Assembly (NCBI RefSeq): GCF_014873145.1
Contig: NZ_JADBEK010000001.1
Span: forward strand, 6,448,001-6,512,000
Reading direction: 5' to 3'
Length of the DNA: 64,000 nucleotides
DNA from: Nonomuraea angiospora
Lineage (GTDB): Bacteria > Actinomycetota > Actinomycetes > Streptosporangiales > Streptosporangiaceae
Part shown: positions 48,409 to 56,861 of the stretch, piece by piece
How the letters are laid out: each line of letters begins with the position of its first letter
How positions within the stretch are numbered: position 1 is the first letter of the stretch
Translations under genes and position numbers: made by a program
The notes under the pieces: generated by a model
What the model was told of the DNA's origin: nothing
Database searches by the model: none
The model's input: only the letters and a program-made list of their open reading frames with translations

Positions 48409-49250
48409 CCGGGCTCCCCGGCCGCGGACATCGCCGTGCGGATCCTGGCCAGCTCGTGCCCCAGGGCGGCGTCGCTCGGGTACTCGTCGTCCCACTCCAG
48501 CAGCACGCCCGGCGGGGTGGCGCGGGCGCACAGCTCCGTGAGCAGGTCGAGCACCGGCTCCGGCGCGGAGGTGGTGTGCGTGTCGTGCCAGATGCCGTGG
48601 TGCTCGTACCCGCCGGCCACGTGGACGTACGCGAGGTGCTCCAGCGGCAGGGCGTCGAGCGCGGCCGTGGCCGACAGCCCCAGGTTGAACTGGTTGGTGT
48701 AGAGATTGGCCACGTCGATCAGCAGCCCGACCCCGGTGCGCTCGACCAGCTCGGCGAGGAACTGGGCCTCGGTCAGCTCGTCGTCCGGCCAGCCGAAGAT
48801 GGCGGCGACGTTCTCCAGGGCGAGCGGCACCGGCAGCGCGTCCTGGGCCCTGCGCACGTTCTCGGTGATGACCCGCAGGGATTCGCGGGTGCGCGGCACG
48901 GGCAGCAGGTGACCGGCCTCGATGCCGCCGCCCCGTACGAACGCCAGGTGCTCGCTGACCAGCGGCGCGTCCAGCGCCTGCGCGCAGGCCGCCAGGTGGG
49001 CGAGCCGGGCCGGGGAGGGCGGCTCGGCGCCGCCGACGCCGAGCGACACCCCGTGCGGGACCACCGGCAACCCCCTGGCGCGCAGCACGCGTAACGACTC
49101 GGGGAGGTCGGCGGGCCTGATGTTCTCGGCGACGACCTCGAGGAAGTCGACGCCCGGCATCCGCTCGATGGACAGGTCCAGCTCGGCCCGCCAGCCGATC
49201 CCCACCCCCAGCTCGACCCCGGTACGCTGCCGGGCTCCTGACTCGGCCAT
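48405..49250 (-). CDS. DUF692 multinuclear non-heme iron oxidative enzyme (MNIO)
   Basis: 281 residues, normal for DUF692/UPF0276. Expected metal ligands and motifs of the TIM-barrel are visible: H66 (VPHGVSL), H101 (SEHLAF), E146 (LENVAAI), D179 and N182 (IDVANLY), H210 (VHVAG), D223 and H225 (HDTHTT), and E252 (LLEWDDEYP). Family members such as MbnB and TglH oxidise cysteines of ribosomal peptides into oxazolone/thioamide or related groups. ATG at 49250 follows GGGAG, one base after the stop of the TIGR04222 gene, whose Cys/Gly tail is the likely substrate. Confidence 0.93.
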   Translation of the reverse strand: MAESGARQRTGVELGVGIGWRAELDLSIERMPGVDFLEVVAENIRPADLPESLRVLRARGLPVVPHGVSLGVGGAEPPSPARLAHLAACAQALDAPLVSEHLAFVRGGGIEAGHLLPVPRTRESLRVITENVRRAQDALPVPLALENVAAIFGWPDDELTEAQFLAELVERTGVGLLIDVANLYTNQFNLGLSATAALDALPLEHLAYVHVAGGYEHHGIWHDTHTTSAPEPVLDLLTELCARATPPGVLLEWDDEYPSDAALGHELARIRTAMSAAGEPG

Positions 49251-49251
49251 G

Positions 49252-50148
49252 TCAGCTCCCTCCTCCCCCGCAACCGCCGCCGCCGCAGCCGCTCCCGCCG
49301 CCGCAGCCCGACGTGCCGCCGCAGCCGTGGTGAGACGCCCCGCCGCAACCTCCGCCGTATCCGCCACCGTACGTCGCCCGCCGCCTGGGCCGGCGGGCCG
49401 CTCTGGCCGCGCGCAGGTCGGCCTTCAACTGCGCGCCCGGGCCGTACAGCGCGGTGTGCACCCGCCCGCCTCCCGAGCCCAGCGGGTGCGTCTTCCTGGC
49501 CTCGCCGAGCCGCTCCACTCCGTGGGCGGTCAGCTTGTGCCGGCGGGACTTCCGCCGGTTGGCGATCGCGGCGGTCGTGGCCGCGCCGATGATCGCCAGG
49601 GCGATCAGCGAGATCATCAGGAGCGGCTTGGTGCCCTCGGTGATCACGGTGACCGCGGCCGCCACGGCCCCCGCGAAGGCCAGCGCCGACACCACCTGAA
49701 GGACGGCGGCCAGCAGGTCGAGCCGCCTGGCGCGGTAGGCGGGCAGGACCAGGCCGGCGTCCGTGAGGCCGCGCTTCAGCTCGGCCGTCGCCAGGCTCCT
49801 GCGCACCTCGGCCTTGAGCGCGGACGCCGGGAGTCCGGAACTGCCGGCGACGGCGGCCAGCACCACCTGCTCGACGGGGTCCCGCGACACCGATGGCGCG
49901 TGGACGCCGTGGACGTGCCCCCCGCGTGAGACGCGCAGGTCTCCCGAGCCGGTCAGGAGGGCGATGGCCGTGGCGGCCACCTGCTCCGGGCCGCCCGCCA
50001 GATAGGCGATCTCGTAGTGGCTCAGTTTCTGGCCCATGGCGCGAGTACGGGACGTCTCCGGGTCGGCGTGCTCGCGTTTGAATGCGGAGGCGGTGGTGAA
50101 AGCTATCGCGGCCAGAGCCACCGAAAGGATCAGCAGGAACAGGTCCAT
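49252..50148 (-). CDS. TIGR04222 membrane protein with Cys/Gly-rich tail (probable MNIO substrate)
   Basis: 298 residues. An N-terminal helix (residues 2-22), a soluble TIGR04222 region (about 35-140, with [20 protein letters not shown]), two more helices (about 144-168 and 173-197), then a basic stretch and a tail from residue 260 made almost only of Gly, Ser, His and five Cys (268, 276, 282, 288, 293) in contexts GGGC, HHGC, TSGC, GSGC and GGGC. The tail has the makeup of a modified-peptide core region. ATG at 50148 follows GGAGGGAGG. It is the first gene of the operon with MNIO and partner. Confidence 0.85.
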   Translation of the reverse strand: MDLFLLILSVALAAIAFTTASAFKREHADPETSRTRAMGQKLSHYEIAYLAGGPEQVAATAIALLTGSGDLRVSRGGHVHGVHAPSVSRDPVEQVVLAAVAGSSGLPASALKAEVRRSLATAELKRGLTDAGLVLPAYRARRLDLLAAVLQVVSALAFAGAVAAAVTVITEGTKPLLMISLIALAIIGAATTAAIANRRKSRRHKLTAHGVERLGEARKTHPLGSGGGRVHTALYGPGAQLKADLRAARAARRPRRRATYGGGYGGGCGGASHHGCGGTSGCGGGSGCGGGGCGGGGS

Positions 50149-50259
50149 TTAGGCCTCCCTCCGTACAGCCGGATCGGCTGGTTATCGGAAGGACGCGTAA
50201 GGCAGAGGTAAAGGTTTCGTTCTGCTCATTTAGATTATTCGAATTTCCCGCAGAGCCGT

Positions 50260-50286
50260 CATAGGGCCCTCATAGGGCCCTCATAG
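50260..50286. repeat. 11-bp tandem repeat beside the pckG terminator
   Basis: CATAGGGCCCT occurs twice plus a CATAG remnant, next to the pckG terminator hairpin. Confidence 0.8.
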
Positions 50287-50328
50287 CGGTACGGCGGCCC
50301 GTCAAGTCAGACGTGGCCGCCGTACCGC
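50286..50328 (-). terminator. pckG terminator
   Basis: Perfect 14-bp arms GCGGTACGGCGGCC and GGCCGCCGTACCGC with a 15-nt loop, 10 bp after the pckG stop. The stem is very stable, but no U-run follows on the minus strand. Confidence 0.75.
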
Positions 50329-50337
50329 ACAAAAGGA

Positions 50338-52131
50338 TCAGCCGAGGCGGTCCAGCAGGGCGTTGTACTCGTCCCACAGCTCCTTCGGCAGGTGCGAGCC
50401 GAACTTGTCGAAGTGGGCCGGGATCAGCGACGCCTCCTCGCGCCACACGTCCTTGTCGACCGACAGGAGGGTGTGCAGGTCCTCCTCTGTCAGGTCCAGG
50501 CCCTCGGTGTCGAGGTCGGCCGGCAGCAGGCCGATCGCCGTCGGCACGGCCTTGGCCTCGCCGTTGAGCCGGTCGACGATCCACTTGAGCACGCGGCTGT
50601 TCTCGCCGAAGCCGGGCCAGATGAACTTGCCCTCGGCGTTCTTGCGGAACCAGTTGACGTAGTAGATCCGGGGCAGCTGGGCGCCCTTGCGGCGGCCGAT
50701 CTCCAGCCAGTGGCCGAAGTAGTCGCCCATGTTGTAGCCGCAGAACGGCAGCATGGCGAACGGGTCGTGGCGCAGCTCGCCGACCTTGCCCTCGGCCGCG
50801 GCGGTCTTCTCGGAGGCGACGTTGGCTCCGAGGAAGACGCCGTGCTCCCAGCTCAGCGACTCCGTGACCAGAGGCACGGCGGTGGCGCGGCGACCGCCGA
50901 ACAAGATCGCTGAGATGGGCACGCCCTTGGGGTCCTGCCATTCGGGTGCGATGGTCGGACACTGGGAGGCGGGAGTGGTGAAGCGGGCGTTCGGGTGGGC
51001 GGCCGGCTCGCCGCTGCCGGGCGTCCACGAACGGCCCTTCCAGTCGGTCAGATGGGCCGGCGGCTCCTCGGTCAGCCCCTCCCACCACACGTCGCCGTCG
51101 TCGGTGAGCGCGACGTTGGTGAAGATGCTGTTGCCCCAGAGCGTCTTGACCGCGTTGGCGTTGGTCACCTGGCCGGTGCCGGGCGCGACGCCGAAGAAGC
51201 CGGCCTCCGGGTTGATCGCGTAGAGGCGGCCGTCGTCGCCGAAGCGCATCCAGGCGATGTCGTCGCCGATCGTCTCGACCTTCCAGCCCGGGATCGTGGG
51301 CTGGAGCATGGCGAGGTTGGTCTTGCCGCACGCGCTCGGGAAGGCGGCCGCGACGTAGCGGGTCTCGCCGGACGGCGGCGTGAGCTTGAGGATCAGCATG
51401 TGCTCGGCCAGCCAGCCCTCGTCGCGGGCCATGGCGCTGGCGATGCGCAGGGCGTAGCACTTCTTGCCGAGCAGGGCGTTGCCGCCGTAGCCGGACCCGT
51501 ACGACCAGATCTCGCGGGTCTCGGGGAAGTGGCTGATGTACTTCGTCGAGCTGCACGGCCAGGGCACGTCCCGCTGACCGTGCTCCAGCGGCGCCCCGAC
51601 GGAGTGGACCGCCTTGACGAACTGGCCCCTCTTCTCGATCAGGCGGAGGGCCTTCTCCCCCATCCTGGTCATGATCCGCATGGAGACGGCGACGTACGGG
51701 GAGTCGGTGATCTCGACGCCGAGCTGCGAGATCTCGCCGCCGAGCGGGCCCATGCAGAACGGCACGACGTACATCGTCCGGCCGCGCATGCTGCCCTTGA
51801 AGAGCTGCCGGAACGTCCGGCGCATCTCGTCGGGGGCGATCCAGTTGTTGGTCGGGCCCGCGTCCTCCTCACGCTCGGAGCAGATGAAGGTACGGTCCTC
51901 GACCCTGGCCACGTCGCTGGGGTCGGACTTGGCGTAGAAGCTGTTGGGCCGGGCGGCGAGTCGCGTGAACGTGCCCTGATCCACGAGCAGGTTGGTCAGG
52001 CGCGTCCACTCCTCTTCGGACCCGTCGCACCACTCGATCCGGTCTGGCTGGGTCAGGGCGGCGATCTCGTTCACCCACGCGGCCAATTCGCTATTGCTGG
52101 TCGGTGCGGGCACTTCCACGGAAACGGACAC
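50338..52131 (-). CDS. pckG: GTP-dependent phosphoenolpyruvate carboxykinase
   Basis: 597 residues, as expected for the GTP enzyme (ATP forms are shorter). Converts oxaloacetate to PEP, the entry step of gluconeogenesis. The kinase P-loop [15 protein letters not shown] carries the essential Cys, with [23 protein letters not shown] and [14 protein letters not shown] also present. GTG at 52131 follows GGAGGA. Three palindromic sites resembling GntR/HutC (dre) boxes lie 168-220 bp upstream and may link the gene to carbon signals. Confidence 0.97.
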   Translation of the reverse strand: MSVSVEVPAPTSNSELAAWVNEIAALTQPDRIEWCDGSEEEWTRLTNLLVDQGTFTRLAARPNSFYAKSDPSDVARVEDRTFICSEREEDAGPTNNWIAPDEMRRTFRQLFKGSMRGRTMYVVPFCMGPLGGEISQLGVEITDSPYVAVSMRIMTRMGEKALRLIEKRGQFVKAVHSVGAPLEHGQRDVPWPCSSTKYISHFPETREIWSYGSGYGGNALLGKKCYALRIASAMARDEGWLAEHMLILKLTPPSGETRYVAAAFPSACGKTNLAMLQPTIPGWKVETIGDDIAWMRFGDDGRLYAINPEAGFFGVAPGTGQVTNANAVKTLWGNSIFTNVALTDDGDVWWEGLTEEPPAHLTDWKGRSWTPGSGEPAAHPNARFTTPASQCPTIAPEWQDPKGVPISAILFGGRRATAVPLVTESLSWEHGVFLGANVASEKTAAAEGKVGELRHDPFAMLPFCGYNMGDYFGHWLEIGRRKGAQLPRIYYVNWFRKNAEGKFIWPGFGENSRVLKWIVDRLNGEAKAVPTAIGLLPADLDTEGLDLTEEDLHTLLSVDKDVWREEASLIPAHFDKFGSHLPKELWDEYNALLDRLG

Positions 52132-52298
52132 GACTGCGACTCCTCCACTCTCTCAGGGCCCAGCCATCATTAACGACGAAGCGGCATGAAAGCCAATTGG
52201 CATAGACCTGTTGGCCTGACCGTCGTCGCAGGCAGCGGCCCTGACGATTGGGGGAGCCTACCCAGCCCGAGCAGATTTAAAAGAGAATTAACACGCAG

Positions 52299-52351
52299 TG
52301 GTCCAGTCCAATTCCGCTGGTCTAAACCAATTTCCCCAGTGGTTTAGTCCA
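52299..52351. promoter_or_regulatory. three dre-like GntR/HutC sites upstream of pckG
   Basis: TGGTCCAGTCCA (52299-52310), TGGTCTAAACCA (52318-52329) and TGGTTTAGTCCA (52340-52351) all fit TGGT-N5-CCA. Each is followed by an ATTCCGC- or TTTCC-type string. The middle site is one mismatch from the core TGGTCTAGACCA bound by DasR. Starts are 19 and 22 bp apart, so the proteins would lie roughly on one helix face. Confidence 0.6.
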
Positions 52352-52379
52352 TTTCCGCGCCCGTTTCCGCTGCGTGGTC

Positions 52380-52901
52380 TCAGGAATTGACGTCGGGTCC
52401 CGCGGAGCGAACGCGGTCGACGTGCTGCAGCGCGTCCCGCAGGTCGGCGAGCCAGGTGTCGGTGTGCTTGCCGACCAGACGCACGCACCAGGCGAGCGCG
52501 TCACTGCGGCTCCTGGCCACTCCGGCGGCCACGAGCGTGTCCAGAACCTGCCGCTCCGTCTGGCGCAGCCGGGTCATCACGGGCACGGAGAGTGTGGTGA
52601 ACATCACAGTCTCGCCGCCGCAGACCACGCCCCAGGACACCTTCTGCCGGAACTTGCGCTCGGCCTCCCTGGCGATCTCGATCCGCCGCTCGCGCGTCTC
52701 CTCCCTGAACCTCCTGGCCAGCCCCTCGACCAGAGCGGCCCGCTCGGCCTCCGGCACGTCGTCGGGGAGGTCGGGGAGGGTGCCGAGCACCGCGATCTCC
52801 TCGCGGTCCCTGACGATCTCGGGCGCACCGGTGAACCAGCCCTCGGGCAGGCGTCCGGCGAACCAGCCGTGAATCTGCGCGGTCTCGTCGTCTGTTGCCA
52901 T
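52380..52901 (-). CDS. conserved actinobacterial protein, function unknown
   Basis: 173 residues, MATDDETAQIHGWFAGRLPE at the N-terminus, a charged middle (ARRFREETRERRIEIAREAE), a short beta-like part (GETVMFTTLSVPVMTRLRQT), and a C-terminal helical region ARSRSDALAWCVRLVGKHTD. The last resembles a ribbon-helix-helix-like or small helical DNA-binding fold, but weakly. Similar proteins are common in Streptomyces relatives (from memory). ATG at 52901 is favoured over 52925. It lies upstream of pckG on the same strand, with the dre-like sites between them. Confidence 0.7.
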   Translation of the reverse strand: MATDDETAQIHGWFAGRLPEGWFTGAPEIVRDREEIAVLGTLPDLPDDVPEAERAALVEGLARRFREETRERRIEIAREAERKFRQKVSWGVVCGGETVMFTTLSVPVMTRLRQTERQVLDTLVAAGVARSRSDALAWCVRLVGKHTDTWLADLRDALQHVDRVRSAGPDVNS

Positions 52902-53033
52902 GTAATTACGATTACACAGTTGCAAGCCAAATGCACGCCTCCGGGCACGCGTTTATGCACCCCAGCGCCCTCATGGTCACCATCGGTCACACGCGCCTCA
53001 CGGCGGCACAGAGCGGGGGTGGGGGTGGTGGGG

Positions 53034-54194
53034 TCAGCGGACCTTGGCGGCGGCGACCGGGCTTACGCGGACGACGCCCGCCAGGTTGCGCGTGTGTACG
53101 GGCGAGATCTTGACGACATCGCCGGTGCGCGGCGCCTGGATCATCTTCCCGTTACCCCAATAAATCGCTACATGCGAGATGTAGTCGGGATTGGTCGGGT
53201 CAAGGCGCCAGAAGATCAGATCGCCCGGCTGCGCCTGCGACAGCGGGACCTGCGGCCCGGTCACCCACTGCTGGTGCGTCACCCGGGGCATCCGTACGCC
53301 CGCCTGGGCGAAGGCCCACTGGACCAGGCCGGAGCAGTCGAAGGTGTCGGGGCCCTCGGCGCCCCACACGTACGGCCGGCCGAGTTTGGAGGCGGCGGCC
53401 TTCAGCGCCACGGTGATCTGCTCGCCGGTCATGAACGACCCGGAAGGCCAGCTACGGGTCGGGGTCTGCGGCTGCGGGAGCACCGGGTTGACCATGGCCA
53501 CCTGCGTGCCCTTGGGCAGCCGCCGGAGGATGGCCTTGCGCAAGGTCTCGGAGTTGGTGTCGGGGGCGCTCACGATGAGGGCGTTGTCGCGCGGCAGCCC
53601 CAGGGTCCGCCCCACGTTCTTGGACACGACGGCGTCCACCGCGCCGAACCCGGTGGTGGCGTACGCGCCGATCCGCAGCGTCCCGGCCGGGCTCGCCACG
53701 CGCCGGTGCAGCGCGAGCCCGCCGTCGTTGCCGAGCACGAACGACACCGCCACGTCACCCGCCGCGACGTTCTGCCAGAGCGCGTCGGACGAAGCGGTCA
53801 CCTTGGGCGTGTACGAGCGGAACGTGGACGGATTGACCGCCAGCGTCTGCACCCGCTTGCCGTCGAGCATGACGGACGCCGCGTCGGCCAGCTCCAGCGC
53901 CCGCACCCCGCGCAGCTTGGCCACCTTCCGTAACAGCTCGTTGGTGAACGGCTTGCGGGTCAGCACGAACAGGTTGGGCTTGTGCAGCTTCTTCAGCGGC
54001 TCCACCGGCTGGGCGGTGGCGACGGGCGGCGGTTGCTGCTGCCCCTGCTGTTGCTGTTGCGGCCGGCGCTGCGCCAGCGGCGTCTGCTTGAGCGTGGCCT
54101 GGGCGCGTACGGGGCCGGTGTCCTGCCCGGACCGCGCGAGCAGCAGCACGTCCGCGGTCAGCACCGCGACCAGCGCCACCACGATGAACGGCAC
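53034..54194 (-). CDS. NlpC/P60-family cell-wall peptidase (start uncertain)
   Basis: At least 386 residues. A membrane helix (PFIVVALVAVLTADVLLLAR) is followed by a Gln/Pro linker, a region of about 190 residues without known domain, and a C-terminal NlpC/P60 domain with FDCSGLVQWAF (catalytic Cys), ISHVAIYWG (His) and a third polar residue. It should cut peptide stems of peptidoglycan outside the membrane. GTG at 54194 is the first usual start, but the frame stays open upstream with G/C-rich third positions and encodes SFLVKSRKRDNTYKL, a natural cytoplasmic anchor flank. The true start may therefore be an unusual codon upstream. Confidence 0.88.
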   Translation of the reverse strand: MPFIVVALVAVLTADVLLLARSGQDTGPVRAQATLKQTPLAQRRPQQQQQGQQQPPPVATAQPVEPLKKLHKPNLFVLTRKPFTNELLRKVAKLRGVRALELADAASVMLDGKRVQTLAVNPSTFRSYTPKVTASSDALWQNVAAGDVAVSFVLGNDGGLALHRRVASPAGTLRIGAYATTGFGAVDAVVSKNVGRTLGLPRDNALIVSAPDTNSETLRKAILRRLPKGTQVAMVNPVLPQPQTPTRSWPSGSFMTGEQITVALKAAASKLGRPYVWGAEGPDTFDCSGLVQWAFAQAGVRMPRVTHQQWVTGPQVPLSQAQPGDLIFWRLDPTNPDYISHVAIYWGNGKMIQAPRTGDVVKISPVHTRNLAGVVRVSPVAAAKVR

Positions 54195-54274
54195 CAGCTT
54201 GTACGTGTTGTCCCGCTTACGGGACTTGACCAGGAAGCTGAGGTCCTGCCGGATCCCCGAGGCACGCGAAAAAT

Positions 54275-54300
54275 CCGCCGGGCCAACGTGGGCCCGGCGG
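54275..54300 (-). terminator. greA terminator
   Basis: Perfect 10-bp arms CCGCCGGGCC and GGCCCGGCGG around a 6-nt loop, 17 bp after the greA stop. On the minus strand it is followed after two bases by a run of five T (54273-54269), as in a classical intrinsic terminator. Confidence 0.8.
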
Positions 54301-54316
54301 TCGTCCTGCGGGGGTG

Positions 54317-54817
54317 TCAGTTGCCGATGTACGGCACAGCCTCGAGGATCTCGACCGTGTTCTGGCGGCCGTTGGGCATGGAGTAGGTCGCCTTCTCCCC
54401 GATCTTCTTGCCGTTGATCGCCGCCCCGAGCGGGGACTTCGGCGAGTAGACGTCGATCGGCGCTCCGCTCTCCTCGCGGGAGGCGAGCAGGAAGGTGACC
54501 TCGTCGTCGTCGCCGACGAAGCGGATGGTCACGGTCATGCCGGGGCCCACCACGCCCTCGGCCTTGGGGGCCTCGCCCACCTGGGCGTTGTCGAGGATCT
54601 GCCGGAGGTGGAAGATCCGGGCCTCCATCTTGCCCTGCTCGTCCTTGGCGGCGTGGTAGCCGCCGTTCTCACGCAGGTCGCCCTCTTCGCGGGCGGCTTC
54701 GATCTTCTTGGCGATGTCGACGCGCCCGGGGCCAGAGAGATATTCGTACTCCGCCTTCAGGCGGTCGTACGCCTCCTGCGTCAGCCATGTGACGTTCTCA
54801 TCGCGAGAGTCGGCCAC
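54317..54817 (-). CDS. greA: transcription elongation factor GreA
   Basis: 166 residues. N-terminal coiled coil with the two catalytic acidic residues at its tip (AREEGDLRENGGYHAAKDEQ) and a C-terminal FKBP-like domain (SPKSPLGAAINGKKIGEKAT). Inserts into the RNA polymerase secondary channel and stimulates cleavage of backtracked RNA. GTG at 54817 follows AAGGAG. The next gene downstream, NlpC/P60, is separated by a strong terminator. Confidence 0.97.
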   Translation of the reverse strand: MADSRDENVTWLTQEAYDRLKAEYEYLSGPGRVDIAKKIEAAREEGDLRENGGYHAAKDEQGKMEARIFHLRQILDNAQVGEAPKAEGVVGPGMTVTIRFVGDDDEVTFLLASREESGAPIDVYSPKSPLGAAINGKKIGEKATYSMPNGRQNTVEILEAVPYIGN

Positions 54818-54925
54818 GGGTTCTCCTTGCTTGCCTAGGGGGCCCTGAGATCACTTGAGGTTACGTGTGGTTGAATTGCGAAAGGCTAACAAGTCAACCG
54901 CTCCAACGCTTCCCCAAACGTCTCA

Positions 54926-55345
54926 CTATACGAGATTGCAGTACTGGATGTGGACGGAAGTGGCCTGACCACTGGTGTCGAGGCCTTCCTTGATCTGCTT
55001 ACTACCCCCGCCAGCCGGGATTCTTACTTCCTTGCTGCCCACTTCCGCGTGATAGACGTCCAGCGCCCTGATCCGGCAGACAGCCACCCTATCGTCTGGC
55101 TTGTACACCTCAAAGGTGATCTCCGCGCGATTCGCGCTGACCACGTTGAACGTCACCACCTGCGACGGCGCCTCCGAACCGCCCGCCGTCATCGACCACA
55201 TCACGTAACCCCAGCCACCCGCGATGATGGCCACCAGCACGCCGATCACGACGTGGACGACGAGCCGCCCGCCTCGTTTGGGGCGGTCGGGGAAGTCGTC
55301 GGGTGTGCCGAGAACTGGCTGGTTCTCGACATCTCTGGTCGCCAT
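54926..55345 (-). CDS. DUF4307 membrane-anchored protein
   Basis: 139 residues. A short cytoplasmic N-terminus, one helix (VVHVVIGVLVAIIAGGWGYV), and an Ig-like extracytoplasmic domain with FNVVSANRAEITFEVYKPDD and two Cys (VCRIRAL and IQYCNL) that could form a disulfide. DUF4307 proteins lie between greA and mca in mycobacteria (Rv1081c, from memory), exactly as here; function unknown. ATG at 55345 follows GGGAGA. Confidence 0.85.
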   Translation of the reverse strand: MATRDVENQPVLGTPDDFPDRPKRGGRLVVHVVIGVLVAIIAGGWGYVMWSMTAGGSEAPSQVVTFNVVSANRAEITFEVYKPDDRVAVCRIRALDVYHAEVGSKEVRIPAGGGSKQIKEGLDTSGQATSVHIQYCNLV

Positions 55346-55480
55346 GGCGGAATCTCCCTGCACTCCCTGAGCGTTATCCGAGACAATTGTCGCCCGCGGG
55401 GGGTGTGCCCTCGCGACCGCCCAGCAGAAACTAACCTCTCTGGGCGAGTGACCGGTCCCTACTGAGGAGACATCGAGCCC

Positions 55481-56365
55481 GTGAGTGCACCGCTGAGGCT
55501 GATGGCCGTCCACGCCCACCCCGATGACGAGTCGAGCAAGGGCGCCGCCACGATGGCGCGTTACGTGCGCGAAGGTGTGGAAGTGCTGGTCTGTACGCTC
55601 ACGGGCGGTGAGCGGGGCTCCGTGCTCAACCCGAAGATGGACCGGCCCGAGATCGTTGCGAACATCGCCGCCGTGCGCAAGGCCGAGATGGACCGGGCCC
55701 GCGAGATCCTGGGCGTGCAGCAGCGTTTCATGGGCTTCGTCGACTCCGGGCTGCCGGAGAACGAGGACGAGGCGTTGCCCGAGGGCTGCTTCGCCCTGCA
55801 GAAGCTGGAGGACGCCTCGGCGCCGCTGGTGGCGGCCGTGCGGGAGTTCAGGCCGCACGTGATCATCACGTACGACGACGACGGCGGCTACCCCCACCCC
55901 GACCACATCATGACCAACAAGGTCTCGGTGGAGGCATTCGAGGCCGCCGGCGATCCCGACCGCTACCCCGGTACGGGCGACCCGTGGCAGCCGCTGAAGC
56001 TCTACTACCAGATGGGCTTCACCAAGGAGCGGTTCGAGGCGCTGCACGAGGCGATGACCGAGCGTGGCCTCGGCTCCCCGTACGCCGACTGGATCTCCCG
56101 CTGGGAGGACCGCCCGGCCAAGTGGCCGGTCACCACGCGGGTGCCGTGCGGCGACTACTTCGAGATCCGCGACCAGGCCCTGATCGCCCACGCCACCCAG
56201 ATCGACCCCGACAGCTGGTGGTTCGTCTGCCCGCGCGAGCTGCAGCAGGAGATCTGGCCGACCGAGGACTACCACCTGGCGCGCTCTCTGGTGGACACGG
56301 ACCTGCCGGAGGACGACCTGTTCGCGGGCATCCACGCCGAGGACGTCTCCCCCGCCTGCCACTGA
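55481..56365 (+). CDS. mca: mycothiol S-conjugate amidase
   Basis: 294 residues, LmbE/PIG-L fold. Zinc motif HAHPDDESSKG (residues 11-14 HPDD), third His in GGYPHPDHIMTNK. Cleaves mycothiol conjugates of electrophiles to a mercapturic acid and GlcN-Ins, a detoxification step unique to mycothiol-producing actinobacteria. The sequence YYQMGFTKERF and WEDRPAKWPVTTRV favours Mca over the deacetylase MshB. GTG at 55481; GAGGAG lies about eleven bases upstream. Divergent from DUF4307. Confidence 0.94.
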   Translation: MSAPLRLMAVHAHPDDESSKGAATMARYVREGVEVLVCTLTGGERGSVLNPKMDRPEIVANIAAVRKAEMDRAREILGVQQRFMGFVDSGLPENEDEALPEGCFALQKLEDASAPLVAAVREFRPHVIITYDDDGGYPHPDHIMTNKVSVEAFEAAGDPDRYPGTGDPWQPLKLYYQMGFTKERFEALHEAMTERGLGSPYADWISRWEDRPAKWPVTTRVPCGDYFEIRDQALIAHATQIDPDSWWFVCPRELQQEIWPTEDYHLARSLVDTDLPEDDLFAGIHAEDVSPACH

Positions 56366-56399
56366 CGGGACCACGCTCCCCCAGTGGCAGACTGGAACT

Positions 56400-56564
56400 G
56401 TGAACGTTCTAGCAGCAGGTGATGTGAGTCCGGGCCTGCTCGGCTTCCTCGTCGTGGCCTTCCTCGGCTTTGCCCTCTACTTCCTGGTCAAGTCGATGAA
56501 CAAGCAGATGTCGAAGATCCAGGTCCCCCACGAGGGCGACGTGGACGACAAGAAGGCCGAGTAG
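56400..56564 (+). CDS. 54-residue membrane protein next to mca
   Basis: Short frame starting GTG at 56400, with CAGACT six bases upstream. A single helix (LLGFLVVAFLGFALYFLVKS) is followed by a cytoplasmic charged tail (MNKQMSKIQVPHEGDVDDKK). It ends TAG immediately before the ATG of the GNAT gene. A small membrane protein in the same place follows mca in mycobacteria (Rv1083, from memory). Function unknown. Confidence 0.8.
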   Translation: MNVLAAGDVSPGLLGFLVVAFLGFALYFLVKSMNKQMSKIQVPHEGDVDDKKAE

Positions 56565-56861
56565 ATGCCGATCGAGGTCGTCGACAACTCGACGGAGAGC
56601 CGGTTCGAGGTGCTGGTGGACGGCAAGGTCGCCGGGTTCGCCGACTATCGGCTGCTGCCCACCAAGATCGTCTTCACGCACACCGAGGTGCTGCCGGCGT
56701 ACGAGGGGCAGGGGCTGGCGAGCAGGCTGGTCGCGTTCGCGCTCCAGGCGAGCGCCGACACCGGCCTGCGCGTCGTGCCGCTCTGCCCCTACGTGGCGAA
56801 GTACATCCAGCGCCACCCCGAGTTCCAGCACCTGGTCGACAGCTCATTCGGCAGCGGGTGA
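56565..56861 (+). CDS. small GNAT-family N-acetyltransferase (YjdJ-like)
   Basis: 98 residues, the short single-domain acetyltransferase type. The acetyl-CoA loop is EVLPAYEGQGLASRLVAFAL, and the C-terminal LCPYVAKYIQRHPEFQHLV is a typical GNAT end of this subgroup. Target unknown. It begins directly after the stop of the preceding membrane protein (TAGATG), so the two are probably co-translated; the 3' end overlaps the convergent gene by 18 bp. Confidence 0.85.
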   Translation: MPIEVVDNSTESRFEVLVDGKVAGFADYRLLPTKIVFTHTEVLPAYEGQGLASRLVAFALQASADTGLRVVPLCPYVAKYIQRHPEFQHLVDSSFGSG

